A stretch of 64,000 nt of DNA, from NCBI GenBank assembly GCA_964572955.1, contig CAZNGY010000002.1:43244-107243 (forward strand), read 5' to 3'. A model generated the notes under the pieces. It saw only the letters and a program-made list of their open reading frames with translations, was not told the origin of the DNA and ran no database searches. Of this stretch, positions 44,678-54,222 are shown in pieces. Numbering within the stretch: the first letter of the stretch is position 1; the number at the start of each line of letters is the position of its first letter. A program made the position numbers and the translations under genes. The stretch comes from UBA3775 sp964572955. Lineage in GTDB: Bacteria; Bacillota; Clostridia; Lachnospirales; Lachnospiraceae.

Positions 44678-45088
44678 ATGTTTTGTAATTTTTGTGGCAG
44701 GGAACTCAGAGACGATGAAGGATGCTGCTGTTGTAAGGCTGTTGCCGTAAGAAACGGTGAACCCGGATTTGTTGTTACCCGCTCAATAATAAAAAAAGCT
44801 GACCCGCTTGCCTATAATCACAACCATGGCGGCGTTTCATATAAGCAGGATCAGCACGGAAAATACTCTTCTTACAACACTGCCAATAATTCCCGGACAT
44901 ACACTGGAAGCCAACAGGTAAACAATAACCGCTACGGCACAACAGGACAAAACAACAGGTCGGCAGGAAGTAAAAATAACCATCACAGCGGAGGCAGTAA
45001 TCAAAACAATCAGCTTCCTAAGACATCAGCCAAAAACGTCATCATCTTTTTATTCATTATTATTTTTTACATCATAATAAGGCTCTGA
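44678..45088 (+). CDS. small zinc ribbon single-pass membrane protein, Asn/Gly-rich linker
   Basis: 136 residues after a GGAGG at good spacing. The N-terminus MFCNFCGRELRDDEGCCCCK has four or more cysteines, with a variant second half (CCCC). A low-complexity linker rich in Asn, Ser and Gly (about 45-115) leads to one C-terminal membrane helix (about 116-136). Function unknown; it resembles the other zinc-ribbon membrane proteins of the window. Its end overlaps the converging S4-domain gene by 22 bases. Confidence 0.75.
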   Translation: MFCNFCGRELRDDEGCCCCKAVAVRNGEPGFVVTRSIIKKADPLAYNHNHGGVSYKQDQHGKYSSYNTANNSRTYTGSQQVNNNRYGTTGQNNRSAGSKNNHHSGGSNQNNQLPKTSAKNVIIFLFIIIFYIIIRL

Positions 45089-45852
45089 TTCTTGTAAACA
45101 TATTTTTTTATTATAACCCTGTAATTTCCCTTCCTGGTAACGTGGCAGTCACCCTCATAGATAAACTTGCCGTAACCCCTGACCGAAACCCGATCCCCAT
45201 CTTTAAGCATTACACCGCTCTTTATAGAAGTTTTCCCGTTTATATACACCATTGACTTTTCAAAAAGAGCACTGCTTTCATTTCTCGATATATTAAACAG
45301 CTTGGATATTATTCCGTCAGCTCTCAGACTATGGCAATGAATAACCACTTCTGCAAATTCCGGTCTTAATTCTTCCGGCAGTTCCTTAATCACCTCAGAT
45401 GATACCGATGTCCTTTTTATTCGGTTCAGATTCTCACATATATATTCTGAAATTTTTTCAAGACACATTACATAAACGGCATCTTCTTTTATCGAAATAT
45501 CACCAATCGTACTTCTTTCAATCCCAAGATTCATGACTGCTCCCAAAACATCTCTGTGGCTTAACTCATCCGCAAATTTTTTCATAAGCGGTTTTATCCT
45601 TATACAGCAGACCGGAAAATCCTCATCATACATCAGTTCATCCGGTGAACCAAAACGTATTACTCTCCGTTCCGCCTCTTCGCTTCCTCCAAACAGCTCA
45701 TAACCACTGCATAAAAGCCCCGGAAGTATCGTAAAAAAAACATTCTGCTCAGCAAGTCCCAAAAAATCCGTAAATGTATATATTCCGTTATTAAATGATC
45801 TGGCTGCAAGCTCCTTTAATCTTCTGGCTAATTTTGTCTCCTCATCATTCAT
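45067..45852 (-). CDS. YlmH-like RNA-binding protein with S4 domain
   Basis: 261 residues. The C-terminal S4 RNA-binding domain is at about 180-240 (SALFEKSMVYINGKTSIKSGVMLKDGDRVSVRGYGKF), the alpha-L motif. The N-terminal part with FTDFLGLAEQNVFF and VQPNPLFFGGYE-like loops matches the YlmH family, whose gene is often found near the cell division genes but here stands alone. YlmH binds stalled 50S-peptidyl-tRNA complexes in ribosome-associated quality control in Bacillus. Start after AGAGG. Minus strand, convergent with the preceding gene. Confidence 0.88.
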   Translation of the reverse strand: MNDEETKLARRLKELAARSFNNGIYTFTDFLGLAEQNVFFTILPGLLCSGYELFGGSEEAERRVIRFGSPDELMYDEDFPVCCIRIKPLMKKFADELSHRDVLGAVMNLGIERSTIGDISIKEDAVYVMCLEKISEYICENLNRIKRTSVSSEVIKELPEELRPEFAEVVIHCHSLRADGIISKLFNISRNESSALFEKSMVYINGKTSIKSGVMLKDGDRVSVRGYGKFIYEGDCHVTRKGNYRVIIKKYVYKNQSLIMM

Positions 45853-46037
45853 CCTTTATATCCTCTCTTAACCATATATACCGAGATCATGCCGTCTTCT
45901 GCCTATCATTATTTAATACTTATTTGCGAAACCTCCTCGATTCGGCTTAAACTGTTTCCATTATATATATTTTTCTGTAATTTAACAGTTTTTTATGGTA
46001 AAATTAGTAAATTAAAACTTTTACGGATGGTATAATC

Positions 46038-47519
46038 ATGGGGAAATACATTCTTGCAATAGATCAGGGAACAACAAGTTCCAGATGTATTATTTTTGAC
46101 AGACACGGAAACACCATCAGCAGTGCTTCCAAAGAATTTACTCAGTTTTTTCCTGCAAACGGATGGGTAGAACAGGATCCCAATGAAATCTGGTCATCTC
46201 AATTCGGCGTTATGATGGAAGCTTATGCTGCTTCCGGAATCAGTGTTTCGGAAATAGACTCAATCGGAATTACCAATCAAAGAGAAACAACGATTATATG
46301 GGACAGAGAAACAGGGGAACCTATATATAACGCCATAGTATGGCAATGCAGACGTACGGCTGAAATGGTTGAAGAACTGAAATCCGACGGTCTTACTGAA
46401 CTCATTCGAAAAAAAACCGGTCTCATTCCGGATCCTTATTTCAGTGCAACAAAAATAAAATGGATTCTCGAAAATGTTGATGGTGCCGCACAACGTGCAA
46501 AAAACGGAGAGCTTCTGTTCGGAACAGTTGACACATGGCTTGTCTACAAACTTACACGGGGCAAAGTTCATGCCACAGATTATACCAATGCCTCGAGAAC
46601 AATGCTTTTTAACATCAACACACTTAAATGGGACAATGAGCTGCTGAACCTGTTTGACATTCCCGAATGCATGATGCCTGCCGTTCATCCGTCAGGCTTT
46701 AAATTCGGATATACTGATGAATCATTCTTCGGGAAGAACATATGTATTGCAGGTATCGCCGGTGACCAGCAGGCTGCTCTTTTCGGTCAGTGCTGTTTTA
46801 ATCCGGGCGAGGTAAAGAACACGTATGGCACAGGCTGTTTTCTCCTGATGAACACGGGGTCTGAACCTTTCTATTCTGCAAACGGACTCATTACCACAAT
46901 TGCCGCATCTACAGATAATACACCTTCTTATGCTCTTGAAGGCAGTGTTTTTGTCGCAGGTGCCGCAATAAAATGGCTCCGTGACGAGATGAAACTGATT
47001 TCATCTGCAGAGGAAACCGAGGAAATTGCCCTGTCCGTTCCCGACAACAATGGTGTTTATGTTGTTCCTGCCTTTACCGGTCTCGGAGCTCCCTACTGGG
47101 ATGCTTATGCAAGAGGAGCTGTATTCGGACTTACGAGAGGTTCTAACCGTGCCCATTTCATCCGTGCAGTTCTGGAATCGCTTGCATATCAGTCAATGGA
47201 TGTATTAAAAGCAATGGAGGAAGACAGCGGCATAAAAATCACTTCCCTGCGTGTTGATGGCGGTGCAAGCCGCAACAACTTCCTTATGCAGTTCCAGTCT
47301 GACATTTTAGATGTTGACATAGTAAGACCATCCGTTACTGAAAGTACGGCTCTCGGAGCTGCTTATCTGGCAGGACTTACCACCGGATTTTACTCCGGAA
47401 CGGATGAAATCCTTGAAAACCATACTTCACATCAGATATTCACTCCTAAAATCAATGATGAATATAGAACACGTCTTACGACAGGATGGAAGGATGCCAT
47501 CTCAAGAGTTCTTATGTAA
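46038..47519 (+). CDS. glpK: glycerol kinase
   Basis: 493 residues, the usual length. It phosphorylates glycerol to glycerol 3-phosphate with ATP. FGGY-family motifs are intact: DQGTTSSRCIIFD at the start, NQRETTIIWDRETGEP, GIAGDQQAALFGQ and DGGASRNNFLMQFQSD near the C-terminus with the typical GAAYLAGL. It stands alone, with no glpF or glpD in the window, so glycerol may come from lipids; the next gene encodes a lipase-like hydrolase. The ribosome binding site GGATGG is weak. Confidence 0.95.
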   Translation: MGKYILAIDQGTTSSRCIIFDRHGNTISSASKEFTQFFPANGWVEQDPNEIWSSQFGVMMEAYAASGISVSEIDSIGITNQRETTIIWDRETGEPIYNAIVWQCRRTAEMVEELKSDGLTELIRKKTGLIPDPYFSATKIKWILENVDGAAQRAKNGELLFGTVDTWLVYKLTRGKVHATDYTNASRTMLFNINTLKWDNELLNLFDIPECMMPAVHPSGFKFGYTDESFFGKNICIAGIAGDQQAALFGQCCFNPGEVKNTYGTGCFLLMNTGSEPFYSANGLITTIAASTDNTPSYALEGSVFVAGAAIKWLRDEMKLISSAEETEEIALSVPDNNGVYVVPAFTGLGAPYWDAYARGAVFGLTRGSNRAHFIRAVLESLAYQSMDVLKAMEEDSGIKITSLRVDGGASRNNFLMQFQSDILDVDIVRPSVTESTALGAAYLAGLTTGFYSGTDEILENHTSHQIFTPKINDEYRTRLTTGWKDAISRVLM

Positions 47520-47633
47520 GCGTTTTCTGCAACACTTCATCCAAAACATTAATAACCTCGCCGATATCTCCGCATAACCTGCGAGTCGACAGGAAACACT
47601 AATCTGTATAATAAGAAAAGAGGCTGCCAGCGT

Positions 47634-48566
47634 ATGAAACAAGAGTTTACATTTACGTCAAGTGATAAAATTTCGAAGATTCACGGAGTAAAATGGATTC
47701 CGGAAGGTGAAGTCAAGGCAATTATCCAAATATCACACGGTATGACAGAATTTATAGAAAGATATGAGGATTTTGCCCTCTATCTGAATTCACATGGTTT
47801 TCTGGTTGTCGGAAACGATCACATCGGTCATGGTAAATCTGCCGGAAATTCCGAAAATTTCGGATATTTCGGAGAATGTGACGGCGGCGGCATCATAGTA
47901 AATGATTTACACCGTATAACCGTAAAAATAAGGAATGAATATCCGACACTTCCTTTTTTCCTGCTTGGCCACAGCATGGGTTCTTTCATGGCAAGACGAT
48001 ATATAATCAATTACTCCGGTGATATAGACGGAGCCATAATTATGGGTACCGGAAATCAGTCTGCTCTAATGCTCGGATTCGGCCGGACTCTTACCGGTTT
48101 TCTCACTAACCTTAAAGGCTCCAGGTACAGAAGCTCCCTTGTCTCATTTTTATGTTTTTCCAACTATAACAGCCGTGTCCCTAAAAATACCGGAAACTGG
48201 CAGACCAGGGATATTGAAATACTTAACGGAATAAAAGATTTACCTGAAACCAACTTTACATTTACGGTTTCCGCTTTCAAACAAATGTTTGACACAATCG
48301 CTTATGTTGAAAACGAAGAAAACATTTCAAAAATCCGTAAAGATCTTCCTATTCTTGTCATATCCGGAACGGCTGATCCTGTCGGTGATTACGGAAAAGG
48401 TGTGAAAAAGTGCCATAGGGCATTTGCTTCCTGCGGAATAACAGACCTTACACTTAAACTCATTGACGGTGCAAGACATGAGATAATAAATGAAACTGAC
48501 CGTACCGACACTTATAAATATATTAAAAACTGGCTGCTGTGTCATATGTCAGAAAATCTGTGTTAA
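47634..48566 (+). CDS. alpha/beta hydrolase, monoacylglycerol lipase type
   Basis: 310 residues, cytosolic. The fold is the serine aminopeptidase S33/monoglyceride lipase group: AIIQISHGMTEFIERYEDFA (oxyanion HG), NDHIGHGKSAG, the nucleophile elbow LLGHSMGSFMARR (serine), VISGTADPVGDYGKG (acid) and GARHEIINE (histidine). A 114-base gap follows glpK on the same strand; together they could process glycerides to glycerol 3-phosphate. This link is inference. AGAGG precedes the ATG by 11 bases. Confidence 0.87.
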   Translation: MKQEFTFTSSDKISKIHGVKWIPEGEVKAIIQISHGMTEFIERYEDFALYLNSHGFLVVGNDHIGHGKSAGNSENFGYFGECDGGGIIVNDLHRITVKIRNEYPTLPFFLLGHSMGSFMARRYIINYSGDIDGAIIMGTGNQSALMLGFGRTLTGFLTNLKGSRYRSSLVSFLCFSNYNSRVPKNTGNWQTRDIEILNGIKDLPETNFTFTVSAFKQMFDTIAYVENEENISKIRKDLPILVISGTADPVGDYGKGVKKCHRAFASCGITDLTLKLIDGARHEIINETDRTDTYKYIKNWLLCHMSENLC

Positions 48567-48601
48567 TCACAGCCGCAAAAAACACACAAGAGAGGAAAAA
48601 C

Positions 48602-49525
48602 ATGAAATACAGCCTTGCTCCAATGGAAGGTATTATCACGTCCACATTCAGAAGTGCATACTTTAATCACTTTAATGAGGCAGATGAATACTACACTCCT
48701 TTTTTGACAAGCCCTGGTCTTGGCAAAAAGGAACTTAATGAAATTCTCCCGGAAACCAATCCGGCAGGTCCGCTTATTCCTCAAATACTGACCAACAACT
48801 CCGAAACATTTATTTCCATATGTGACACTTTGAAAAAATATGATTATGATACGGTAAACCTTAATCTTGGATGTCCGTCAGGAACCGTCGTGTCGAAAAA
48901 ACGAGGTGCCGGTTTTCTCCGATATCCGGAAGAACTTGAACGATTTCTTTCTGAAATTTTTGAAGGTAGCGATATGAATATATCCGTCAAAACCCGAATC
49001 GGTTTTGACGACTCTGAGGAATGGCCTGAAATTCTGAATATTTTCAACAGATTTCCGATAAAAGAGCTTATAATTCACCCTCGTACAAGGCAGGAATACT
49101 ACAGCGAAACAATCCATCCTGAGGCATTTGCCTACGCTCTTGCCAACTCAGACATACCTATTTGCTACAACGGAGACATAACCGATTCCGAGTCAATGGA
49201 GAGACTCCTCCAGACATTTCCTTCAGTAGAACACGTTATGATAGGCAGGGGCGTACTAAAAAACCCAGGACTTATCGGTGAACTCAAAGGAAACGGCAGC
49301 TGCGACAGGTTGAAAATAAAGATGTTCCACGACGAGCTCTTTATCAAATACAAAGAAATCATGTCCGGCGAAAAGCCGGTTCTCTTCAAGATGAAGGAAC
49401 TTTGGTCATATCTGGCAGTGAGTTTTCCCGAATACCCGGATTGCAGAAAAAAGATACATAAGACAAAAAATCTGAAAGAATATGTCGATATTACATCCTC
49501 AATTTTTGCTGATGTATGTACATAA
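48602..49525 (+). CDS. tRNA-dihydrouridine synthase
   Basis: 307 residues from the ATG at 48602, chosen because AGAGAGG precedes it; the upstream frame overlaps the hydrolase. Hallmarks: SLAPMEGIITSTFR, NLNLGCPSG with the catalytic cysteine, KTRIGFD, IHPRTRQEYY and CYNGDITD plus MIGRGVLKNPGL at the FMN site. It reduces uridine to dihydrouridine in tRNA using FMN and NADPH. It is in a plus-strand string with the hydrolase gene and precedes the radical SAM gene. Confidence 0.93.
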   Translation: MKYSLAPMEGIITSTFRSAYFNHFNEADEYYTPFLTSPGLGKKELNEILPETNPAGPLIPQILTNNSETFISICDTLKKYDYDTVNLNLGCPSGTVVSKKRGAGFLRYPEELERFLSEIFEGSDMNISVKTRIGFDDSEEWPEILNIFNRFPIKELIIHPRTRQEYYSETIHPEAFAYALANSDIPICYNGDITDSESMERLLQTFPSVEHVMIGRGVLKNPGLIGELKGNGSCDRLKIKMFHDELFIKYKEIMSGEKPVLFKMKELWSYLAVSFPEYPDCRKKIHKTKNLKEYVDITSSIFADVCT

Positions 49526-49608
49526 TGATTTTCATCTTTTTACCTATTACTCTTTCTGCTTACGCTATAAAAATATGCAAAGCACAAAAAGAAAGGATTT
49601 ATCACTTT

Positions 49609-51573
49609 ATGAATGATTTTCTTCCGATTTCCCGCTCTGAAATGAAAAAAAGAGGCTGGTCACAGGTTGATTTTGCCTACATAATCGGCGATGCCTATGT
49701 AGATCATTCCTCATTCGGTCCTGCAATAATCAGCCGCGTTCTCGAATCTCACGGCTATAAGGTAGGTATCATTTCCCAGCCTGACTGGAAAAACCCTGAT
49801 TCAATAGACATTTTTGGAAAACCAAGACTTGGTTTCCTTATTTCCGGCGGAAATATGGACCCGATGGTTAATCATTATACCGTAAATAAAAAAAGAAGAA
49901 GTTCAGACGCCTATACTCCGGGGGGAGTTACCGGAAAACGACCTGACCACGCCACAGTTGTTTACAGCAATCTGATACGCCAAAAATACACCGGTGTTCC
50001 CATCATAATCGGAGGCATAGAAGCAAGTCTAAGACGGCTTGCACACTACGACTATTGGTCTGATTCTTTAAAACGCTCCATTCTCCTCGATTCTCAGGCT
50101 GATCTCATTTCATACGGAATGGGAGAACATTCCATCGTTGAGATTGCAGATGCACTTGACTCGGGCCTGGATGTTTCAGACATTACATTCATTAATGGCA
50201 CGGTCTATAGGACAACACGAATTGAAGATGTCTGCGACTATCATCTTCTGCCATCATTTAATGAACTCAGATCTGATCCGATCAAATATGCAGAAAGTTT
50301 CGCAATACAGTATGATAATACGGATCCTTTCCGCGGAATGAGACTTGCTGAACCCTATGACAAAGGAATATACGTTATACAAAACCCTCCTGCAGCGCCT
50401 CTAACCACACAGGAAATGGACGATATTTACTCTCTTCCTTATATGAACGATGCCCATCCGTCTTATAAAAAAGACGGCGGCGTTCCGGCAATCGGTGAAA
50501 TTAAATTTTCACTTACAAGTTGCCGAGGATGTTTCGGAGCATGTTCATTTTGTGCACTCACCTTCCACCAGGGACGCATTATTCAGTCAAGAAGTCATGA
50601 ATCGCTTGTTGAAGAAGCGAAACACATGACAAAAGACAGTGCTTTTAAGGGATATATTCATGATGTCGGCGGTCCTACTGCAAACTTCCGCAAACCTGCA
50701 TGTGCTAAACAACTAAAATCAGGAGCCTGCAAAGGAAAACAATGTCTCTTTCCATCCCCTTGTAAAAATATGATTGCCGATCATAGTGATTATGTCTCCC
50801 TTTTAAGAAAACTCAGGGAAATACCTAAGGTAAAGAAGGTCTTTGTCCGCTCCGGCATACGTTTTGATTATGTCCTTGCCGATAAAGATGACACTTTTTT
50901 AAAGGAACTTCTAAAATATCACGTAAGCGGTCAGCTGCGTGTTGCACCGGAACATGTTTCTGACAATGTTCTGAAGCTAATGGGTAAACCGGGTAACGAT
51001 GTGTATGAAAAATTTATTGCTAAATGCAATCGAATTAATACTAAAATCGGCAAAGAACAGTATGTAGTACCATATCTTATGTCATCACATCCAGGCTCAA
51101 CCTTAAAAGATGCCATAAAACTTGCCGAGTATATTCGTGACATAGGTTATATGCCTGAACAGGTTCAGGATTTTTATCCGACACCGTCAACAATATCCAC
51201 CTGCATGTACTACACCGGAGTTGATCCGCGTACAATGAATCCTGTTTATGTAGCAAAATCATCTCACGAGAAGTCAATGCAGCGTGCTCTCATTCAATAC
51301 AGAAAACCTGAGAATTATGAACTGGTAAAAGAGGCCCTTCTCCGTGAGCACAGAGAGGATCTTATCGGGTTTGGTCCGCTCTGTCTTATACCGCCAAGAA
51401 AGATTTCCCCTAAAAAGCCGGATACGTCCAATAAAATGCCTTACCGCAAAGATTCATCTAAAACCAGAAATAATTCCGGCAAACAGAAAAGCAAAAAAAA
51501 TCAAAGAGTTAATTCATCGTCCAAACGTAACAATAAAAATGCTTTCTCTGAAAAACCGGGAAGAAAGCGATAA
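49609..51573 (+). CDS. YgiQ family radical SAM protein
   Basis: 654 residues from the ATG at 49609. The start codon of the longer frame would add a hydrophobic stretch without a ribosome binding site, so the shorter is preferred. The family layout is clear: an N-terminal cobalamin-binding-like region (AYVDHSSFGPAIISRVLESHGYKVGII), a radical SAM core with the CxxxCxxC motif in CFGACSFCAL, and a conserved RVAPEHVSDNVLKLMGKPG block. The last 60 residues are a lysine-rich tail (KKISPKKPDT, KSKKNQR), probably disordered and RNA- or DNA-binding. The substrate of YgiQ proteins is unknown. Confidence 0.92.
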   Translation: MNDFLPISRSEMKKRGWSQVDFAYIIGDAYVDHSSFGPAIISRVLESHGYKVGIISQPDWKNPDSIDIFGKPRLGFLISGGNMDPMVNHYTVNKKRRSSDAYTPGGVTGKRPDHATVVYSNLIRQKYTGVPIIIGGIEASLRRLAHYDYWSDSLKRSILLDSQADLISYGMGEHSIVEIADALDSGLDVSDITFINGTVYRTTRIEDVCDYHLLPSFNELRSDPIKYAESFAIQYDNTDPFRGMRLAEPYDKGIYVIQNPPAAPLTTQEMDDIYSLPYMNDAHPSYKKDGGVPAIGEIKFSLTSCRGCFGACSFCALTFHQGRIIQSRSHESLVEEAKHMTKDSAFKGYIHDVGGPTANFRKPACAKQLKSGACKGKQCLFPSPCKNMIADHSDYVSLLRKLREIPKVKKVFVRSGIRFDYVLADKDDTFLKELLKYHVSGQLRVAPEHVSDNVLKLMGKPGNDVYEKFIAKCNRINTKIGKEQYVVPYLMSSHPGSTLKDAIKLAEYIRDIGYMPEQVQDFYPTPSTISTCMYYTGVDPRTMNPVYVAKSSHEKSMQRALIQYRKPENYELVKEALLREHREDLIGFGPLCLIPPRKISPKKPDTSNKMPYRKDSSKTRNNSGKQKSKKNQRVNSSSKRNNKNAFSEKPGRKR

Positions 51574-51636
51574 GTTTAATTAAAAACGCTTGCTAAGAAG
51601 CTTTCCATTTCTAAAAAATTTTAGATTTCATCTAAA

Positions 51637-51662
51637 AAACCGGGACCAATGTCCCGGTTTTT
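51637..51662. terminator. bidirectional intrinsic terminator
   Basis: Perfect 10-bp stem AAACCGGGAC / GTCCCGGTTT around CAAT, with T-rich sequence on the plus side and A-rich sequence on the minus side. It ends the YgiQ gene and the converging amino acid ABC operon. Confidence 0.9.
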
Positions 51663-51689
51663 CTATTTCAGATTATAAATTTCAGTCTT

Positions 51690-52445
51690 TTACTCAAGCA
51701 TTTTAAGAAATGCTTTTGTTCTCTCATTTTTAGGATTGTCTATTACTTCTTCAGGAGTTCCCTGCTCAACAATCACTCCGCCATCCATAAAAATTATTTT
51801 GTCTGCTACCTTCCTTGCAAAATCAATTTCATGTGTAACGATTACCATGGTCATCTTTTCTTCCGCAAGCTGCTTCATAATTTTCAAAATCCCGGCAGTA
51901 AGCTCCGGATCAAGTGCAGATGTAGGCTCATCAAAATAAAGAATTCTTGGATTCATCGCAAGTGCCCTTGCAATTGCCACTCTCTGCTGCTGACCGCCTG
52001 ATAGTGTTGACGGATAACTATGTTCCTTATCTTCGAGCCCCACTTTTTTTAATATAACTCCTGCCTGTTCCATAACCTCTTTTTTTTCTCTTTTCTGAAC
52101 GTGAAGAGGCGCATCCGTAATGTTTTTCATTACATTGTAATGAGGAAAAAGATTAAAATTCTGGAATACAAATCCAAAATTACTTTTTGCCTTTCTGATA
52201 ACATCTTTACTTCCGTAAACCGTTTTGCCGTTCTTTTCTTCTGCAATCTTTTCACCGCATATATCAAGAGAACCTTTATCCATTGTTTCAAGCAGAGCGG
52301 CACACCTCAAAAAAGTAGACTTTCCGGAACCTGACGGACCAATAATACATGCCACTTCTCCTTCTTCAACCGAAAGAGATATGTCTTTTAAAACTTCTAA
52401 TTCGCCAAAACTCTTACTTACATTATTTATTTCCAGTAATTTCAT
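51690..52445 (-). CDS. polar amino acid ABC transporter ATPase (GlnQ type)
   Basis: 251 residues. Walker A GPSGSGKST (about 35-43), LSGGQQQRVAIARALAM signature, Walker B ILYFDEPTSALD and the D-loop and H-loop (VTHEIDFARKVADKI) are complete. The sequence is closest to the ATPases of polar amino acid importers. It lies 14 bases downstream of the gene encoding the fused binding protein and permease, so the two genes make a complete importer. Confidence 0.94.
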   Translation of the reverse strand: MKLLEINNVSKSFGELEVLKDISLSVEEGEVACIIGPSGSGKSTFLRCAALLETMDKGSLDICGEKIAEEKNGKTVYGSKDVIRKAKSNFGFVFQNFNLFPHYNVMKNITDAPLHVQKREKKEVMEQAGVILKKVGLEDKEHSYPSTLSGGQQQRVAIARALAMNPRILYFDEPTSALDPELTAGILKIMKQLAEEKMTMVIVTHEIDFARKVADKIIFMDGGVIVEQGTPEEVIDNPKNERTKAFLKMLE

Positions 52446-52459
52446 ATCTGCCTCCGATT

Positions 52460-53974
52460 CTAATTATAATACTGCATTTTCTTTTCAATCTGCTCCATAA
52501 CCATGGCAACAACGAAATTGAAAATGTAATAAAATACTCCCGCAATAAATAACGGCATTATCGTTGCCTCAGAAGCCGCAACCTGTTTTGCAATTGTAAA
52601 CATTTCGGTATAAGAAATTGCAAACGCAAGTGAAGTATCCTTTACAAGCGTTATAACTTCATTAGTAACCGGTGGGATTACCCTTTTAACCATCTGTGGG
52701 AAAATAATCTTCCAATAAGTCTGCATTCTTGAGTAGCCAAGAACCGAAGCTGCTTCTCTCTGTCCTACAGGAATACTCTCAATTCCTGCTCTGTATATCT
52801 CTGCAAAATAAGCAGCATAGTTTAAGGTAAATCCTATTATTACGGCATAGAATCTGTAAGCCGAAGGCGTATTGATTTCAAATACAAAATACGGTCCATA
52901 GAAAATTACCAGAAGCTGGAGCATGAGCGGCGTTCCCCTCATGACTGATATATATATCTTTGCAATCCAGCGCGGAATTGCAAACTTTGACATTCTCACA
53001 GCATTTATAAGAAGTCCAAGAGGAAGTGAGAGAATAAGTGTAAGGAAGAAGATGGCAAGAGAAGCTGCAACACCTGATGAAAGCTGTTTTGCTATATCAG
53101 CAAATTTGTCCATAAAAGGTTCGTCCTTCTTCTGGGCTGCATCCTGAAGATAAGCTCCGTCAGTTCCTTCCTTACCGAAACATATTGTATCGGAAAGTTC
53201 CCATTTTTCAGCAATCTTATCTAAAGTTCCGTCCTTATACATTGACTCAAGAGTTGCCTGAACCTCATCTCTGAGTTCCGTATTTCCAAGTCGGAATCCA
53301 ATTGCATACTGCTCTGATGACACCTGTTCATCAAGCATTCTGAAGTCATTTCCTCTTTGTTTTATCTGATAAGATGCAACACCGATATCCATACATACTG
53401 CATCCACAACTCCTGATTCGAGATCAAGGAATGCGCTGTTGTAATCACCAACCTGACGTAATTCCTTAAAAGAATTACACAATGCAATATTGCTTTCCTC
53501 GGCCTCATCACCCGTAAAAGCTGCAAGTGCAGACGAGTCACTTTGTACCACTACGGTTTTACCTTCCAAATCAGCAAGTTCAGTAATATCCGAATCATCT
53601 CTTACAATTACAACCTGTGAATTGTCTATGTAAGCTGTAGACCAGGTATACTGGCCCTCACGTCCGTTAACGGTAAATCCGTTCCATATACAGTCAATGG
53701 AACCTGATTTAAGTTCCATATCTTTTGCATCCCAGTCAATAGGCTGTTTTACAAGATTCCATCCGTTTCTGTCTGCTACTTCCTGTGCCAGGTCAAGGTC
53801 AAAACCGACGTATTCGCCTGTTTCGGTATCCTTATATCCATATGGCGGAAATTCCGCATCAAATCCAACGATAAAATCATCCTTTTCACCGCATCCGGTC
53901 AGCAAAATTGCAAACATCATAATTCCCAAAAGAACAAATGACATCTTCAATCTTCTTTTGTTGGTAAAATCCAT
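52460..53974 (-). CDS. polar amino acid ABC transporter, fused substrate-binding protein and permease
   Basis: 504 residues. A lipoprotein signal with lipobox LTGC (about residue 28), a type F amino acid-binding domain (about 35-265: FIVGFDAEFPPYGYKD, GFDLDLAQEVADRNGW) and an HisM/GlnP-like permease (about 290-500) with five or so helices and the EAA loop region GIESIPVGQREAASVLGYSRMQTYWKIIFP. The fusion places one binding domain per permease protomer, as in Lactococcus GlnP. The amino acid is not known. AAAGGAATG precedes the start ATG. Confidence 0.93.
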   Translation of the reverse strand: MDFTNKRRLKMSFVLLGIMMFAILLTGCGEKDDFIVGFDAEFPPYGYKDTETGEYVGFDLDLAQEVADRNGWNLVKQPIDWDAKDMELKSGSIDCIWNGFTVNGREGQYTWSTAYIDNSQVVIVRDDSDITELADLEGKTVVVQSDSSALAAFTGDEAEESNIALCNSFKELRQVGDYNSAFLDLESGVVDAVCMDIGVASYQIKQRGNDFRMLDEQVSSEQYAIGFRLGNTELRDEVQATLESMYKDGTLDKIAEKWELSDTICFGKEGTDGAYLQDAAQKKDEPFMDKFADIAKQLSSGVAASLAIFFLTLILSLPLGLLINAVRMSKFAIPRWIAKIYISVMRGTPLMLQLLVIFYGPYFVFEINTPSAYRFYAVIIGFTLNYAAYFAEIYRAGIESIPVGQREAASVLGYSRMQTYWKIIFPQMVKRVIPPVTNEVITLVKDTSLAFAISYTEMFTIAKQVAASEATIMPLFIAGVFYYIFNFVVAMVMEQIEKKMQYYN

Positions 53975-54222
53975 AGTTACATTCCTTTCGTGCCATCAGG
54001 GCATTTGTATTTTTTGAGCACTACCGAGACTATACAGTGCTGTGCTCTTAAACTAATATCAGACATAATTTTCCGTTCCGCATTTACCGACCGTTCATGA
54101 AAAGAATAATCTCCTCACTGCTTATCGGACAGTTCTGTGTACACCATTTACAAAATCATGTACCCAAAACTGTTTTTGCAGTCAACAGAAATACTTACCT
54201 GATTCAATTAAATATACACAAC

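Noticed and set aside
53975..54222. Riboswitch or T-box in front of the amino acid ABC operon
   Set aside because: Only an AGCACT/AGTGCT hairpin near 54019-54043 is seen; no T-box sequence, lysine or glycine riboswitch core could be found.
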